A stretch of 64,000 nt of DNA, taken from assembly GCA_937930845.1 (NCBI GenBank), contig CALHBJ010000011.1, positions 124,001 through 188,000 on the forward strand, in the 5' to 3' direction. Of the stretch, positions 36,386 to 47,199 are shown one piece after another; within the stretch, counting starts at the first letter, position 1, and each line of letters opens with the position of its first letter. A program made the position numbers and the translations under genes. The notes beneath the pieces were generated by a model. That model made no database searches and was not told the DNA's origin. It saw nothing but the letters and a program-made list of their open reading frames with translations. This stretch comes from an uncultured Rhizobiaceae group bacterium. Lineage in GTDB: Bacteria > Pseudomonadota > Alphaproteobacteria > Rhizobiales > Rhizobiaceae.

Positions 36386-38280
36386 CTCCCATAGGTTTTC
36401 CAGGCTTCGCCAATCTCATCAAGAATGGCCGGATCGTCGATTGTCGCAGGCACTTTGAAATCCTTGCCGTCGACAACCTTTTGCATGGTGGCGCGTAAAA
36501 TTTTACCTGATCGCGTTTTGGGCAATCGGGCAACGGGCACAGCAATTTTGAAGGCTGCGACCGGACCAATTTTTTCGCGCACCAGTTTGACAATCTCCGC
36601 CTGGAGTTCAGAAACAGGCCGATCAACACCCTGATTGAGGATCATAAATCCGGCGGGCAATTGACCCTTCAACTGGTCTTCAATGCCAATCACTGCACAT
36701 TCTGCCACATCGGGATGTCCGGCAATCACCTCTTCCATACCGCCCGTGGAGAGCCGGTGTCCCGCCACATTGATGATGTCATCGGTGCGCGCCATGATGA
36801 ACAGATATCCGTCTTCATCCATAATGCCCGCATCGGCTGTTTTGTAATAGCCGGGGAACTCGTTGAGATAGGCCTCACGAAAGCGCTGCTCAGCCTTCCA
36901 CAAAGTGGGGAATGCACCGGGGGGAAGCGGCAGTTTAACAACCACATTGCCAAGTTCACCGGCGGGCAAGGGTTCCCCTTCATCGCTCAGCACCTGCACA
37001 TCATATCCCGGCATGGCCACGGTCGGCGAGCCATATTTGATGTCCATCAATTCAATGCCTACTGGATTGCCGGCGATTGTCCAGCCGGACTCGGTTTGCC
37101 ACCAATGGTCGATGACCGGTTTTTGTGAAACCCGTTCAAGCCAGTGAATCGTGTCAGGATCGGCCCGCTCTCCGGCTAAAAACAGGGTGCGCAAGTTAGA
37201 CAGGTCAAACGATTTGGCCGCCAGACCATCCGGGTCTTCCTTCTTCACAGCCCTAAATGCTGTAGGGGCGGTAAACATCGCCGCCACTTTATAGTCAGCC
37301 ATAACCCGCCAGAATGTGGTGGCATCCGGCGTGCCAACCGGCTTTCCCTCAAACAGGATGGTCGTGTTGCCGGCCAGCAAAGGCGCGTAGACAATGTAGG
37401 AATGGCCCACTACCCAGCCCACATCCGATGCGGCCCAATAAACTTCTCCAGGATCAACACCGTAGATATTTTTCATCGACCAATGCAGCGCGACCATGTG
37501 TCCGCCATTGTCGCGCACCACACCTTTTGGCTGGCCCGTGGTGCCGGACGTATAGAGAATATAGAGCGGGTCGGTTGCCTTTACCGGCACACAGGCAACA
37601 TCAGTGCCCGCAGCAATTGCCGTCGAAACTTCCGTTGCATAATCAAAGTCGCGGCCCTCGATCAGGTCACAGGTCTGTTGCTCACGCTGCAAAATAAGTG
37701 TCGAGGCGGGCTTGTGCTTGGCAATATCAATCGCCCCGTCCAACAAGGGCTTATAGGCAATCACCCGGCCCGGTTCGATCCCGCAGGAAGCCGAGATGAT
37801 CAGCTTGGGTTCGCAATCATCAATCCGGGTTGCCAGTTCAGCGGCAGCAAAGCCGCCAAATACAACCGAATGAACCGCGCCCAGGCGCGCACAGGCCAGC
37901 ATGGCAATGGCCGCCTCCGGCACCATGGGCATGTAAATAATGACCCGGTCGCCCTGCTCCACACCACGGGCACGGATAGAGGCCGCAAGCGCCACAACCT
38001 GCGCCTGAAGGTCCAAAAAAGTGAGGATGCGTTTGTTACCGGTAATCGGGCTATCATAGATGATGGCGGCCTGATCGCCGCGCCCGTTTTCCACGTGCCG
38101 GTCAACCGCATTGTAACAGGTGTTGCAGGTGGCATCGGTGAACCAGCGGCCATAGACCCCCTGGTCGGGATCAAATGCTTTGCTGGGCGGCGTGACCCAA
38201 TCAATGGCCTTGGCCGCATCCATCCAGAAAGCCTCCGGATCAGATTTCCAACCGTTGTAAACCGATGAATAGGCACCCAT
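36382..38280 (-). CDS. prpE: Propionyl-CoA synthetase
   Basis: 632 residues from the ATG at 38280, with GGAGAAAG upstream; an in-frame start at 38331 would add 17 residues. Adenylate-forming acyl-CoA synthetase that makes propionyl-CoA from propionate, ATP and CoA. Seen: the P-loop-like YILYTSGTTGQPKGVVRDNGG, WQTESGWTI, YKTADAGIMDEDGYLFIMARTDD and the C-terminal KTRSGKILRATM with the acetylatable Lys. PrpE versus acetyl-CoA synthetase is judged from length and the RDNGG segment. Confidence 0.9.
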   Translation of the reverse strand: MGAYSSVYNGWKSDPEAFWMDAAKAIDWVTPPSKAFDPDQGVYGRWFTDATCNTCYNAVDRHVENGRGDQAAIIYDSPITGNKRILTFLDLQAQVVALAASIRARGVEQGDRVIIYMPMVPEAAIAMLACARLGAVHSVVFGGFAAAELATRIDDCEPKLIISASCGIEPGRVIAYKPLLDGAIDIAKHKPASTLILQREQQTCDLIEGRDFDYATEVSTAIAAGTDVACVPVKATDPLYILYTSGTTGQPKGVVRDNGGHMVALHWSMKNIYGVDPGEVYWAASDVGWVVGHSYIVYAPLLAGNTTILFEGKPVGTPDATTFWRVMADYKVAAMFTAPTAFRAVKKEDPDGLAAKSFDLSNLRTLFLAGERADPDTIHWLERVSQKPVIDHWWQTESGWTIAGNPVGIELMDIKYGSPTVAMPGYDVQVLSDEGEPLPAGELGNVVVKLPLPPGAFPTLWKAEQRFREAYLNEFPGYYKTADAGIMDEDGYLFIMARTDDIINVAGHRLSTGGMEEVIAGHPDVAECAVIGIEDQLKGQLPAGFMILNQGVDRPVSELQAEIVKLVREKIGPVAAFKIAVPVARLPKTRSGKILRATMQKVVDGKDFKVPATIDDPAILDEIGEAWKTYGS

Positions 38281-38400
38281 GGTTCTTTCTCCCCGCCAAT
38301 GCGCACGTTGATAGAACGCAGATTTATCCAAGGCCCGGCGCAGAGTCTATTAAACGATGGTGGCGCAGTGAAATTTGCCGTCTGCCTGGGAAGAAAATGA

Positions 38401-39150
38401 CTAGATATATTCCTTCACCGCAGGGCTTTCGCGCGGGGTGAAGTGAAAGTGTTCCAGCATATGATCGGACCAGATGTCATATCCAGTTTCATTGGCGTGG
38501 AACCCGTCCCTGCAATATCCCCCCGGCGCGGCATTGGACAAAGGTGGGATGCATATGGCACCGCGCTCAATGCATAATTGCGCGCCTTTTCGGTTGATGA
38601 GATCTTTGCGCAAATTCATGATCCACGCCAAAGGCTGGGGCAATGCGGGCGCCTGACTGAGATCAATCGCCTGGTTCCAATATAGTTTGGCTTCGGGAAA
38701 GCGGGTTCTCAACGCATATAGCAGCGTGCCAAACTCTTTCTTCCAGCGGCCCACCCCGTGCCAGTTTTTCATGTCATTCATGCCGATCATGATCACGATA
38801 TGGGTGTATTGAACCGGCTCCAGATTTGGCACCACCACATCGCGAATTTCTCCGGCCACAGCGCTGTTATGCCCGGAAATGTGCCAGGCCACCGTTTCGC
38901 CCGTCGATGCGTGCAATTTTCGGGCAAGCTGGGGCCCCACCGCACCACTGGTGTGGTCAATACCAACAGCCGCCGCTGATGAATCCCCAATCGTCAAAAG
39001 ACGGATCCCCGCCTCGCCGTCACCCTCTTTGCCCGAACGTGGACCAGCAGCCGGTGACAGGCGCATGGAGTTTTGCCGCACATACACTCCCTGCACCACA
39101 TAGGCTGGGAAACAAAGCCACGAGATGATCGACTTCAATAGGGGGGACAT
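38401..39150 (-). CDS. SGNH/GDSL-family hydrolase
   Basis: 249 residues. An N-terminal hydrophobic stretch (LLKSIISWLCFPAYVVQGVYV) acts as anchor or uncleaved signal. The four SGNH blocks are present: GDSSAAAVG (Ser), SGHNSAVAGEI, MIGMNDMKNW (Asn) and DGFHANETGYDIW (Asp/His). Esterase or lipase activity is likely, possibly on acylated lipids or cell-wall sugars; substrate unknown. Lies 120 bases after prpE and may be co-transcribed with the CoA-transferase upstream. Confidence 0.85.
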   Translation of the reverse strand: MSPLLKSIISWLCFPAYVVQGVYVRQNSMRLSPAAGPRSGKEGDGEAGIRLLTIGDSSAAAVGIDHTSGAVGPQLARKLHASTGETVAWHISGHNSAVAGEIRDVVVPNLEPVQYTHIVIMIGMNDMKNWHGVGRWKKEFGTLLYALRTRFPEAKLYWNQAIDLSQAPALPQPLAWIMNLRKDLINRKGAQLCIERGAICIPPLSNAAPGGYCRDGFHANETGYDIWSDHMLEHFHFTPRESPAVKEYI

Positions 39151-39234
39151 CCAGTTGGGCCTTGGTCAATTATGTACAATCGCAATGTCTTAACGCAGGC
39201 AAGGCACCTTTCGCTACCCATGGGCAAAAGGCTG

Positions 39235-40350
39235 TTACAAAAATTCCTGGCGCAATTTGTCGCCATGTTCATCCAGCCCCGGCACAGCACCAGCGCGGGG
39301 AATCTCGCCTGCGACAATGGCGGCTGGCGCAAACAACTGAAGTTCTTCCTTGCCTGCCGCAACAGTGATCCAATTATTTTGAGGATGGGCCACCAGATCA
39401 TCAAGATCGGACAAGCGGCCAAATGCGATGCGCGCCGCGTCCAGGATACCGATCATGTCTTCCCGGCTTCCCTTTGCAAATGCTCGCGCCACAAATCCAT
39501 CCACCTCCTGGCGGTTCGCAACCCGTTCGTTGTTAGAGCGAAACCCCATTCGTTCTGGTAATTCAGGCGCATCAAGTGCGGCGCACAGCCGGTGCCATTC
39601 GGCTTCATTTTGAATGGAGATCAACAACGGCTTTCCATCGCCACATTCAAACGCGCCATAGGGTGCGATGGTGGGATGTTGCAACCCCTGCCGCCCAGGT
39701 GTCTTGCCGCCATAGCGATGCTGCATCATGGGCACGTTCATCCAGTCCGCCATCGCATGATAAAGTGAAACGGAAATGCCACGCCCCTGCCCGGTTTTCT
39801 CACGGGCATAAAGCGCCTGCAGAATGGCCGCATGGGCGGCCATGCCCGCGGCGATATCACATACAGAGACACCCACCCGTGCCGGGCCATGTTCGGTGCC
39901 GTTGATCGCAGACAACCCGCTTTCCGCCTGAATGAGCAAATCATAGGCTTTTTGATTGGCCCGCGGGCCTTCTTCACCATAGCCGGAAATTGAACAGGTG
40001 ATCAGTCGGTCGTGTTGATCCCGCAAGCTTTCAAGACCAAGGCCCAGACGGGCCATGGCACCGGGTGCCAGGTTCTGAATCAACACATCTGCCTTTGCGA
40101 CCATGTTGCGCAACAGCGACAGATCACCGGCGCTTTTCAGATCAAGCGCAATGCTTTCCTTGCCCCGGTTCAGCCAGACAAAATAAGCACTATTGCCTTT
40201 GGCGAGTGTATCATACTGGCGCGCGAAATCGCCACCTTCGCGCTCAACCTTGATCACCCGCGCACCCGCATCCGCCAAACGACCTGATGCATAGGGCGCA
40301 GCTACGGCCTGTTCGATTGCAACGATTGTGATGCCGTCAAGATCAGCCAT
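39235..40350 (-). CDS. CaiB/BaiF (family III) CoA-transferase
   Basis: 371 residues from the ATG at 40350. Moves CoA between carboxylic acids. Seen: GITIVAIEQAVAAPYASGRLADAGARVIKVE, LDLKSAGDLSLLRNMV, and the catalytic Asp in KAYDLLIQAESGLSA followed by GVSVCDIAAGMAAHAAIL. The family spans carnitine, oxalate, bile acid and 2-methylfumaryl-type transferases, so substrate cannot be set; proximity to prpE hints at propionate-type acids, which is only suggestive. Confidence 0.88.
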   Translation of the reverse strand: MADLDGITIVAIEQAVAAPYASGRLADAGARVIKVEREGGDFARQYDTLAKGNSAYFVWLNRGKESIALDLKSAGDLSLLRNMVAKADVLIQNLAPGAMARLGLGLESLRDQHDRLITCSISGYGEEGPRANQKAYDLLIQAESGLSAINGTEHGPARVGVSVCDIAAGMAAHAAILQALYAREKTGQGRGISVSLYHAMADWMNVPMMQHRYGGKTPGRQGLQHPTIAPYGAFECGDGKPLLISIQNEAEWHRLCAALDAPELPERMGFRSNNERVANRQEVDGFVARAFAKGSREDMIGILDAARIAFGRLSDLDDLVAHPQNNWITVAAGKEELQLFAPAAIVAGEIPRAGAVPGLDEHGDKLRQEFL

Positions 40351-40456
40351 GAATACACACCCTAAGCGCCCGTTTTTCTCCAATCGCTATTGGATATCAA
40401 CTGCGCCCGGACTGCACCATAAAAGACTGCACCATCCCTATGAAGGCGAAACGGGC

Positions 40457-41479
40457 TCAGGCACGTTCCAGTCCTTCATTCCAATTGCCCAAAGCGGCCA
40501 GCCCGTTCATATCGGCGCGATTCTTGAACGCCGATTGCGCGGCTGGAATATTGTGTGCGTTTCCGCCCCATGCTTTCAGGCAAGACGCCTGCAAGGCACG
40601 CCCATAAGAATAGGTCAGCGCCCAGGGCGTATCATAATTCGCGTTCATCGCATTGAGATTGGCGGTCGCTTCAATATCGCCCTGCCCGCCGGACAGGAAT
40701 GCGACACCCGGCACAGCCGCCGGCACATGCTGTTTCAGCACAGACACAGTATGTGCAGCGACTTCTTCAGCAGAAGCCTGGGTTGGGCATTTTGATCCGG
40801 GCACGACCATGTTCGGTTTCAAGATCATGCCTTCCAGTTTCACATTCTGTTCGCGCAATTCATTAAAGACCACCTGGAGCACAGTGCTTGTAACTTCGTG
40901 ACAGCGCTCGATCGTGTGATCGGCAGGGTCCGCATCCATCTGGACTTCCGGCTCCACAATCGGCACCAATCCATGCTGCTGGCACAGCGCCGCATAACGG
41001 GCGAGCGCATGGGCATTGGCTCTAATGCCGCCATAGCTTGGCAAACGATCATCGATCGTAATCACCGCACGCCATTTGGCAAACAATGCACCGGCATCTC
41101 GCCAGCCCTTGAGCCGGTCTCCCAGCCCATCCAGACCTTCGGTGACGGTCTCACCGGGATGGCCGGGAAGAGGGACCGCGCCTTTGTCCGCCTTGATCCC
41201 GGGGACCGCATTTGTTGCGCGGATCAAATCGACGAATGGTGTGCCGTCGACCGCTTTTTGATGCAGCGTTTCCTCAAACAAAATGACGCCGGACACCCGC
41301 TCGTTCATGGGTTCGGCTGAACGGAACAACAATTCACGATAGGCCTGGCGATTTTCCAGCGTATTTTCCACGCCAATCGAATCGAACCGCTTTTTGATCG
41401 TGCCGGTGGATTCATCGGCCGCCAGAATACCCTGACCGGGTAGCACCATTGCCTCTGCAATGTCTTCAATACGTTCGCT
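40457..41479 (-). CDS. fbaB: Class I fructose-bisphosphate aldolase
   Basis: 340 residues from the ATG at 41479, with AAGGAG at ideal spacing; a longer start at 41515 is unlikely. Seen: GQGILAADESTGTIKKRF near the N-terminus, DDRLPSYGGI, PEVQMD and the Schiff-base Lys region EGMILKPNMVVPG, then FLSGGQGDIEATANLNAM. A metal-free aldolase splitting fructose-1,6-bisphosphate, reversibly. Last gene of the tkt-gap-pgk-fba run. Confidence 0.94.
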   Translation of the reverse strand, partial: SERIEDIAEAMVLPGQGILAADESTGTIKKRFDSIGVENTLENRQAYRELLFRSAEPMNERVSGVILFEETLHQKAVDGTPFVDLIRATNAVPGIKADKGAVPLPGHPGETVTEGLDGLGDRLKGWRDAGALFAKWRAVITIDDRLPSYGGIRANAHALARYAALCQQHGLVPIVEPEVQMDADPADHTIERCHEVTSTVLQVVFNELREQNVKLEGMILKPNMVVPGSKCPTQASAEEVAAHTVSVLKQHVPAAVPGVAFLSGGQGDIEATANLNAMNANYDTPWALTYSYGRALQASCLKAWGGNAHNIPAAQSAFKNRADMNGLAALGNWNEGLERA

Positions 41480-41622
41480 CATGGCAATTCTCCTTCGGCT
41501 CGAATCGGCCTGCAATATCTGTCCGATCCCTTAGCAGCCGCAAAACAAAAGAAATACGAAGCCCCCAGTCTAATCGATTTGAAAGGCCGGAATTTTCAGA
41601 TTCACCTTAACAAAGCCGATAT

Positions 41623-42819
41623 TCAGGCCTCCAGCGCAGCAACCCCGGGCAAGGTTTTGCCTTCCATCCATTCCAAAAATGCGCCACCAGCGGTCGACAC
41701 ATAGGTGAAGTCTTGCGCCACACCGGCATGATTGAGCGCGGAAACCGTATCTCCACCCCCGGCAACTGATATGAGATCGCCTACTCGCGTGGCCTGCGCG
41801 GCAACCTTCGCAGCGGCAACGGTGGCGTGATCAAACGGCTCAATCTCGAACGCACCCAGCGGCCCGTTCCATACCAGCGTTTTGGAGGTTTCCATACGTT
41901 TGGTGATCAAGGCCACCGTGTCAGGGCCCGCATCCAGGATCATCATGTCATTGGGAACATCGTTTGCATCAACAATTTTATTGGGACTGTTGGCGGCAAA
42001 GGCTTCAGCCACAACCACATCGGTGGGCAAGATAATCTCACAGTTTTCAGCCTCTGCCGTAGCCATGATTTTCAGCGCCGTTTGCGCCAAATCATGTTCA
42101 CAAAGCGATTTGCCAACGTTTACCCCCTGCGCTGCAAGGAATGTGTTGGCCATGCCGCCTCCGATCACCAGATGATCCACCCGTTTCACCAGATTGCCGA
42201 GCAAATCCAGCTTTGTGGAAATCTTGGCCCCGCCCACAATGGCGATCACAGGCTTTTCCGGCGCACCCAGCCCGCGCGCCAGCGCTTCCAGTTCCGCTTG
42301 CATGGTGCGACCGGCAAAGCTTGGCAAATGTTGTGCAATACCAACCGTTGAGGCATGGGCACGGTGAGCCGCCGAGAACGCATCATTGACGAAAATATCG
42401 CCAAGATCGGCCAGTTCCTTACCGAAAGGCGGATTGTTTTTTTCCTCACATGGGTGAAACCGGGTATTTTCCAGCAACAAAATGTCCCCGTCCGCCATGC
42501 CAGCGATGGCCGCTGACGCAGGTTCACCACAACAATCCGAAGCGAATTTCACTGCTTGGCCAAAACTTTGTGACAATGCTGCGACGACCGGAGCAAGAGA
42601 CATTTCAGGGACAACCGCCCCTTTGGGCCTGCCAAAATGGGCCAGCAAAATGACCTTCGCGCCTTTTGCTGACAATTCCAGAACCGTTGGCTTGGTCCGC
42701 TCAATACGGGTCGCATCGCTCACCCGACCGTTTTCCATGGGAACATTTATGTCCACACGCACCAGAACCCGTTTGCCGGACAGGTCAGTCAAATCATCAA
42801 GGGTCTTAAAGCCAGCCAT
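41623..42819 (-). CDS. pgk: Phosphoglycerate kinase
   Basis: 398 residues. Makes ATP from 1,3-bisphosphoglycerate, or the reverse in gluconeogenesis. Seen: [29 protein letters not shown], the [12 protein letters not shown] segment, [14 protein letters not shown], the [18 protein letters not shown] helix and the [14 protein letters not shown]-site loop. Lies 109 bases after gap and 143 before fba on the same strand. Confidence 0.97.
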   Translation of the reverse strand: MAGFKTLDDLTDLSGKRVLVRVDINVPMENGRVSDATRIERTKPTVLELSAKGAKVILLAHFGRPKGAVVPEMSLAPVVAALSQSFGQAVKFASDCCGEPASAAIAGMADGDILLLENTRFHPCEEKNNPPFGKELADLGDIFVNDAFSAAHRAHASTVGIAQHLPSFAGRTMQAELEALARGLGAPEKPVIAIVGGAKISTKLDLLGNLVKRVDHLVIGGGMANTFLAAQGVNVGKSLCEHDLAQTALKIMATAEAENCEIILPTDVVVAEAFAANSPNKIVDANDVPNDMMILDAGPDTVALITKRMETSKTLVWNGPLGAFEIEPFDHATVAAAKVAAQATRVGDLISVAGGGDTVSALNHAGVAQDFTYVSTAGGAFLEWMEGKTLPGVAALEA

Positions 42820-42928
42820 GGATCATGCTTTGCAAATTGGATTGGGATTGCCCACTGCATAGTCCGCCGCGCACCAACTGAAAAGTGGGCACTGCAATCT
42901 TAACGGCAACAGGAACCCAATCCGCCGA

Positions 42929-43936
42929 CTAGATTTTTTTAGCCATCACACGGGCAACGTCGGTCATGCGACAGGAAAAGCCCCATTCATTATCGTACCA
43001 GGCCATGACCTGAACCATGGTTTCGTTCATCACCCGGGTTTGGGCCGGTGCAAAACATGATGAGGCAGGATTGTGGTTGAAATCCACCGACACTTTGGGC
43101 GCCGGGTCATAGGAAACAATGCCTTTGAGCCTTCCCTTGGCTGCTTTCTTCACCGCTTCATTGACCTCATCAATCGAGGTCTTGCGTTTGGCTACAAATT
43201 TCAAGTCAACCAGCGACACATTGGGCGTGGGCACACGCACCGCAGACCCGTCCAGCTTGCCGGCAAGTTCCGGCATCACCAGACCAACGGCTTTCGCAGC
43301 ACCGGTAGAAGTCGGGATCATGGACTGGGCCGCAGACCGCGCGCGATAAACATCCTTATGGTGCCGGTCGAGGGTGGGCTGGTCGCCCGTATAGGAATGC
43401 ACCGTGGTCATGAAACCGTGGTCAATACCGATGGCCTTGTGCAGGATGAAGGCAACCGGCGCCAGACAATTGGTTGTGCAGGAGGCGGCAGAAATCACCA
43501 GATCTTTCTTGGTGATGTCCCGGTGATTGACCCCGTACACAATGGTTTTGTCCGCCGGTTTTCCCGGCGCTGACAGCAATACACGTTTGGCTCCCGCCTC
43601 AATATGCGGCATGGCCTTTTCCGTGCTGTTAAATGCACCGGTACATTCCAGCACGATATCCACGTCCAGCTCTTTCCAGGGCAGATTTGCCGGATTGCGG
43701 TCAGCAAAGAAAGGAACGAGGCCACGACCCGTATTGATGCCTTTCTTCGTCGCCTTCACTGTGCCAGGAAAATTGCCGTGCACACTGTCGAACCGCAACA
43801 AATGGGCGTGGGTTTCAATTGGGCCGGAATTATTGATCGCCACAACTTCAATGTCATTGCACTGTAATTCGTGAATGGCGCGATAGGTCAGCCGACCAAT
43901 TCGGCCAAAGCCGTTAATAGCAACGCGGATTGTCAT
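42929..43936 (-). CDS. gap: Glyceraldehyde-3-phosphate dehydrogenase
   Basis: 335 residues. Seen: INGFGRIGRLTYRA (NAD/NADP site), the catalytic Cys in VISAASCTTNCLAPVAFILH, the YTGDQPTLDRHHKDVYRARSAAQSMIPTSTGAAKAV substrate segment split here in parts, and WYDNEWGFSCRM at the C-terminus. NAD versus NADP use is not clear: the second strand is EVVAINNSG, which has no acidic residue at the usual NAD position. Second gene after tkt. Confidence 0.95.
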   Translation of the reverse strand: MTIRVAINGFGRIGRLTYRAIHELQCNDIEVVAINNSGPIETHAHLLRFDSVHGNFPGTVKATKKGINTGRGLVPFFADRNPANLPWKELDVDIVLECTGAFNSTEKAMPHIEAGAKRVLLSAPGKPADKTIVYGVNHRDITKKDLVISAASCTTNCLAPVAFILHKAIGIDHGFMTTVHSYTGDQPTLDRHHKDVYRARSAAQSMIPTSTGAAKAVGLVMPELAGKLDGSAVRVPTPNVSLVDLKFVAKRKTSIDEVNEAVKKAAKGRLKGIVSYDPAPKVSVDFNHNPASSCFAPAQTRVMNETMVQVMAWYDNEWGFSCRMTDVARVMAKKI

Positions 43937-44105
43937 ATGAAGTCCCTAAAGTCAGTGCCTGGGTATCAGGCTTTTGGCTGCCTTTAGGGGCATGAGACTG
44001 GGGGGTCTACCCCCTGGGCAGACCTAAACGATTAGATCGCTTCACCGTGCACAGATGTGGTTAGCAACTGCTGAAAACGGCATAGTAGAGCTGTTAAGCG
44101 ATGAT
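43937..44105 (-). other. Gap between tkt and gap with a GC-rich hairpin
   Basis: On the minus strand GGGGG-TAGA-CCCCC lies mid-gap (about 44003-44016), flanked by GGTCTG and CAG. No T run follows, so a classical terminator is not supported; it may be a processing or pause site between the tkt and gap messages, or mere chance. Confidence 0.4.
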
Positions 44106-46115
44106 TTAACTCGCCGCGTCTTCTGCAGCCTGTTCAAGCCTGGCAATCGCCCGGTCGAAAACGGCCTGTGCGGTAATGCCAAAATGCTCATACAGTTCCT
44201 TATAGGGTGCCGATGCACCAAAACTGTCCATGCCAACAAAAATACCGTCAGAGCCGATCAATGTGTCCCAACCCTGCCTGATTGCGGCTTCAACACCGAT
44301 GCGAACTGGCGCAGAACCGATCATAGCCGCACGATATTCTTCCGACTGGGCGGCAAACAGTTCAAATGAAGGCACCGATACAACACGAGTGGCATGACCA
44401 GCAGCTTCAAGAAGCTGTTTGGCGTCCATCGCGATTTCAACTTCCGAACCGGAGGCAAAAATCGAAACCATCGCATCGCTTTCACTGGATGCGATTTCAT
44501 AAGCGCCATGGGCACATTTGTTTTCTTCAGAATATTCCGGGCGGGCCGAAGGCAGTTCCTGTCGCGTCAGGGCAATGACGCTGGGTGCCTTTTGCGATTC
44601 CATGGCGAGCTGCCAGCATTCGGCAGTTTCCGTCACATCGGCTGGGCGGAACACCTGAAGATTTGGAATGGCCCTCAGCGCCGCCAGTTGCTCCACCGGC
44701 TGGTGTGTGGGGCCATCTTCGCCAAGACCAATGGAATCATGGGTCATGACATGAATCACCCGAACACCCATCAAAGCGGCAAGCCGGATGGATGGTCTGC
44801 AATAATCGGAAAAAATCAGAAACCCACCAGAATAGGGAATTAATCCGCCATGCAGCGCAATGCCGTTCATGGCCGCAGCCATGGCATGTTCACGAATCCC
44901 ATAATGAACAAAACGTCCGGAGAAATCGTCAGGTGTGATAGGCGCAGTCTGGCTGGTATTGGTGTTGTTGGATCCCGTCAGATCTGCCGAACCGCCCAAT
45001 GTTTCCGGCACAATGCCGTTAATGACTTCAAGGCTGCTTTGCGACGCCTTGCGCGTGGCCGCCTTTGGCTGATCTTCAGCAAGCTGTTTTTTGTAGGCGT
45101 TGATGGCTTCGTCGAAACCGCTGGGTAAATCGCCCCGGTGACGGCGCTCAAATTCACCACGCAGGGTGTTATCCGCCTCTTCCAGTTGCTTTTGCCATTC
45201 CTTGCGCTTTTGCGCGGAACGGAGTCCGGCAATGCGCCAGGCATCGCAAATATCTTCCGGGATCTTAAACGGTTCGCTGGTCCAGCCCAGCGCTTCGCGG
45301 GTGGCAGCAATTTCATCTGCACCCAGGGGTGCCCCGTGGGCATCTTTTTTGCCGGATTTATTAGGTGCTCCATAGCCGATGGTGGTTTTACACGCGATCA
45401 TGGTTGGCTTGTCAGACTGCTGTGCCGCCTCAATCGCATGGGCAATGGCTTCGTGATCATGGCCATCGACGGAAATCGTGTTCCATTGGCTCGCTTCAAA
45501 CCGTTCCAGTTGATTGGTGGAATCGGTCAGCGATATGGGGCCATCAATCGAAATATTATTGTCGTCCCAAAGCACAATCAGCTTGTTCAGTTTCAAATGA
45601 CCCGCAAGTGTAATCGCTTCCTGGGAAATACCTTCCATCAGGCAGCCATCACCCACCAGACAATAAGTGTAGTGATCCACCAGATCCGCGCCAAACTCGT
45701 CGGCGAGCTTGCGTTCTGCCATTGCCATGCCAACCGCGTTGGCAATGCCCTGTCCCAGGGGGCCCGTGGTGGTCTCAATGCCAGCTGCGTGACCATATTC
45801 GGGGTGCCCGGCAGTGCGCGACCCCAATTGACGGAAATTCTTGATCTGCTCCATATCGATATCGTCATATCCCAGCAGAAACAGGGAAGAATAAAGCAGC
45901 ATGGAACCATGGCCTGCTGACAAAACGAATCGGTCACGGTCTGGCCAATGGGGTTGTTTGGGATCAAATTTCATGAACCGCGTAAACAAAACTGTCGCGA
46001 TGTCAGCAGCGCCCATGGGCAGTCCGGGATGGCCGGAATTGGCTTTCTGCACAGCGTCGGCGGAAAGAAAGCGGATGGCATGCGCCATGCGCATGTTTTT
46101 GTCGGGCTGGGTCAT
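44106..46115 (-). CDS. tkt: Transketolase
   Basis: 669 residues from the ATG at 46115. The frame is open to 46334, but the added 73 residues match no known transketolase. Thiamine-diphosphate enzyme that swaps two-carbon units between sugars in the pentose-phosphate (or Calvin) pathway. Seen: [16 protein letters not shown], the TPP motif [18 protein letters not shown] ... [27 protein letters not shown] and the C-terminal [13 protein letters not shown]. First gene of the tkt-gap-pgk-fba run. Confidence 0.95.
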   Translation of the reverse strand: MTQPDKNMRMAHAIRFLSADAVQKANSGHPGLPMGAADIATVLFTRFMKFDPKQPHWPDRDRFVLSAGHGSMLLYSSLFLLGYDDIDMEQIKNFRQLGSRTAGHPEYGHAAGIETTTGPLGQGIANAVGMAMAERKLADEFGADLVDHYTYCLVGDGCLMEGISQEAITLAGHLKLNKLIVLWDDNNISIDGPISLTDSTNQLERFEASQWNTISVDGHDHEAIAHAIEAAQQSDKPTMIACKTTIGYGAPNKSGKKDAHGAPLGADEIAATREALGWTSEPFKIPEDICDAWRIAGLRSAQKRKEWQKQLEEADNTLRGEFERRHRGDLPSGFDEAINAYKKQLAEDQPKAATRKASQSSLEVINGIVPETLGGSADLTGSNNTNTSQTAPITPDDFSGRFVHYGIREHAMAAAMNGIALHGGLIPYSGGFLIFSDYCRPSIRLAALMGVRVIHVMTHDSIGLGEDGPTHQPVEQLAALRAIPNLQVFRPADVTETAECWQLAMESQKAPSVIALTRQELPSARPEYSEENKCAHGAYEIASSESDAMVSIFASGSEVEIAMDAKQLLEAAGHATRVVSVPSFELFAAQSEEYRAAMIGSAPVRIGVEAAIRQGWDTLIGSDGIFVGMDSFGASAPYKELYEHFGITAQAVFDRAIARLEQAAEDAAS

Positions 46116-46433
46116 GACATTGGTGCGGAACAAGCCGCTCTCTTGCTGTTGCAGTATATGCGGCGTTCCCGCGTCCCGTGGGAACACGCCAAGGCCGCCA
46201 TGTTGCGGACACATACCACCCTGACTTTGCGAGTCAAACGTGTCGATTGACCACAATTCGTTTTTTTCCCAAGCGAACTGGCCGTTCGGCGCATCCAGCC
46301 TCCCAGACGACTCAAAAGAAGTGGGACAAAGCATTCTTCACATTGACGTTTTCACCAAATTGTCTTTTGACTGGTGATGAACAGTCGGTTCGCCCATCGA
46401 TTGGCAACCCTGCAGCAGCTTGCGAGGGCATAA
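46116..46433. other. Divergent promoter region between tkt and the DUF4164 gene
   Basis: 318 bases. The minus-strand frame runs on from tkt but has no homology. It should contain the tkt promoter (minus) and that of the zapA group (plus). I see a TTGACG at 46343 on the plus strand but no convincing -10 partner, so I call no promoter. Confidence 0.5.
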
Positions 46434-46757
46434 ATGAATTCGGATGTAGAAAGCAGCGTTGCGCCGGCGCAACAGGCGCAGCCCAAAAACCTGGCGGAGG
46501 CTTTGGCACGCCTGAATGACGCCCTCGATGGCCTGGAAAACACCATCGACGAAACCCTTGAATCACGTAATGTTGTGCGCAGCGCCGACGAGGAAGTGCA
46601 GCGCATGGCCGAGGACAGGTCGCGGCTTGCAAAAGAGCTTGATGGCGCCAAAGCCCATGCCGAAAACCTCAAAGGTGCCAACAGCGAAGTTGCCAAGCGC
46701 ATCGTTGGTGCCATGGAAATCGTGCGAAGCGTTCTCGACCAATCGCCCAAACCCTAA
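46434..46757 (+). CDS. DUF4164 family coiled-coil protein
   Basis: 107 residues: an acidic, Ala-rich N-terminus, then one long amphipathic helix from about residue 18 to 100 (LAEALARLNDALDGLENTIDE; EEVQRMAEDRSRLAKELDGAK). The family is small, cytosolic and found next to zapA in rhizobia, where it is thought to be part of the same division-linked group. No enzymatic motif. It is 66 bases before zapA. Confidence 0.8.
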   Translation: MNSDVESSVAPAQQAQPKNLAEALARLNDALDGLENTIDETLESRNVVRSADEEVQRMAEDRSRLAKELDGAKAHAENLKGANSEVAKRIVGAMEIVRSVLDQSPKP

Positions 46758-46823
46758 GACATTCAATCCGGCAATATCAGCGAACAGCCATCACGATGGT
46801 CACGCCCAGCAAGAAAGACACAA

Positions 46824-47174
46824 ATGCCCCAGGTCGCAGTACAGATTAATGGCAAAACATACCGGATGGCCTGCGACGAAGGTCAGGAAGCGCATTTGCT
46901 GGACCTGGCCCAGCGCTTTGACCGCTACATCAACCAGTTGAAAGGTTCATTTGGCGAGATCGGCGACCAGCGCCTCACCGTGATGGCGGGCGTGATGGTG
47001 ACCGATGAACTTGTGGAAATGCAGCGCAAGATCAGGGGCCTGGAAGCCGAACTTGCCGATTTGCGCACCGGCCAGGGGCAAAGTGGCGATCAGGACGAAA
47101 AACTCACCCTGGCACTGACCCGCACAGCCGAGCGCATTGGCTCGCTCAGCGAAAAGCTCAAGTCCGGAATCTAA
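46824..47174 (+). CDS. zapA: Cell-division protein ZapA
   Basis: 116 residues. The N-terminal QVAVQINGKTYRMACDEGQEAHLLDLAQRFD segment (split here) is the ZapA domain, followed by GDQRLTVMAGVMVTDELVEM and a C-terminal coiled coil. ZapA bundles FtsZ filaments at midcell. It directly precedes the 6S RNA gene, the usual arrangement in alphaproteobacteria. Confidence 0.92.
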   Translation: MPQVAVQINGKTYRMACDEGQEAHLLDLAQRFDRYINQLKGSFGEIGDQRLTVMAGVMVTDELVEMQRKIRGLEAELADLRTGQGQSGDQDEKLTLALTRTAERIGSLSEKLKSGI

Positions 47175-47199
47175 CTAATAACTGGCAAGTGGACCCGCG

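Noticed and set aside
46116-46334. Extra 73-residue N-terminal extension of transketolase
   Set aside because: The frame is open but the sequence has no transketolase match, whereas [21 protein letters not shown] begins as known enzymes do; I place the start at 46115.
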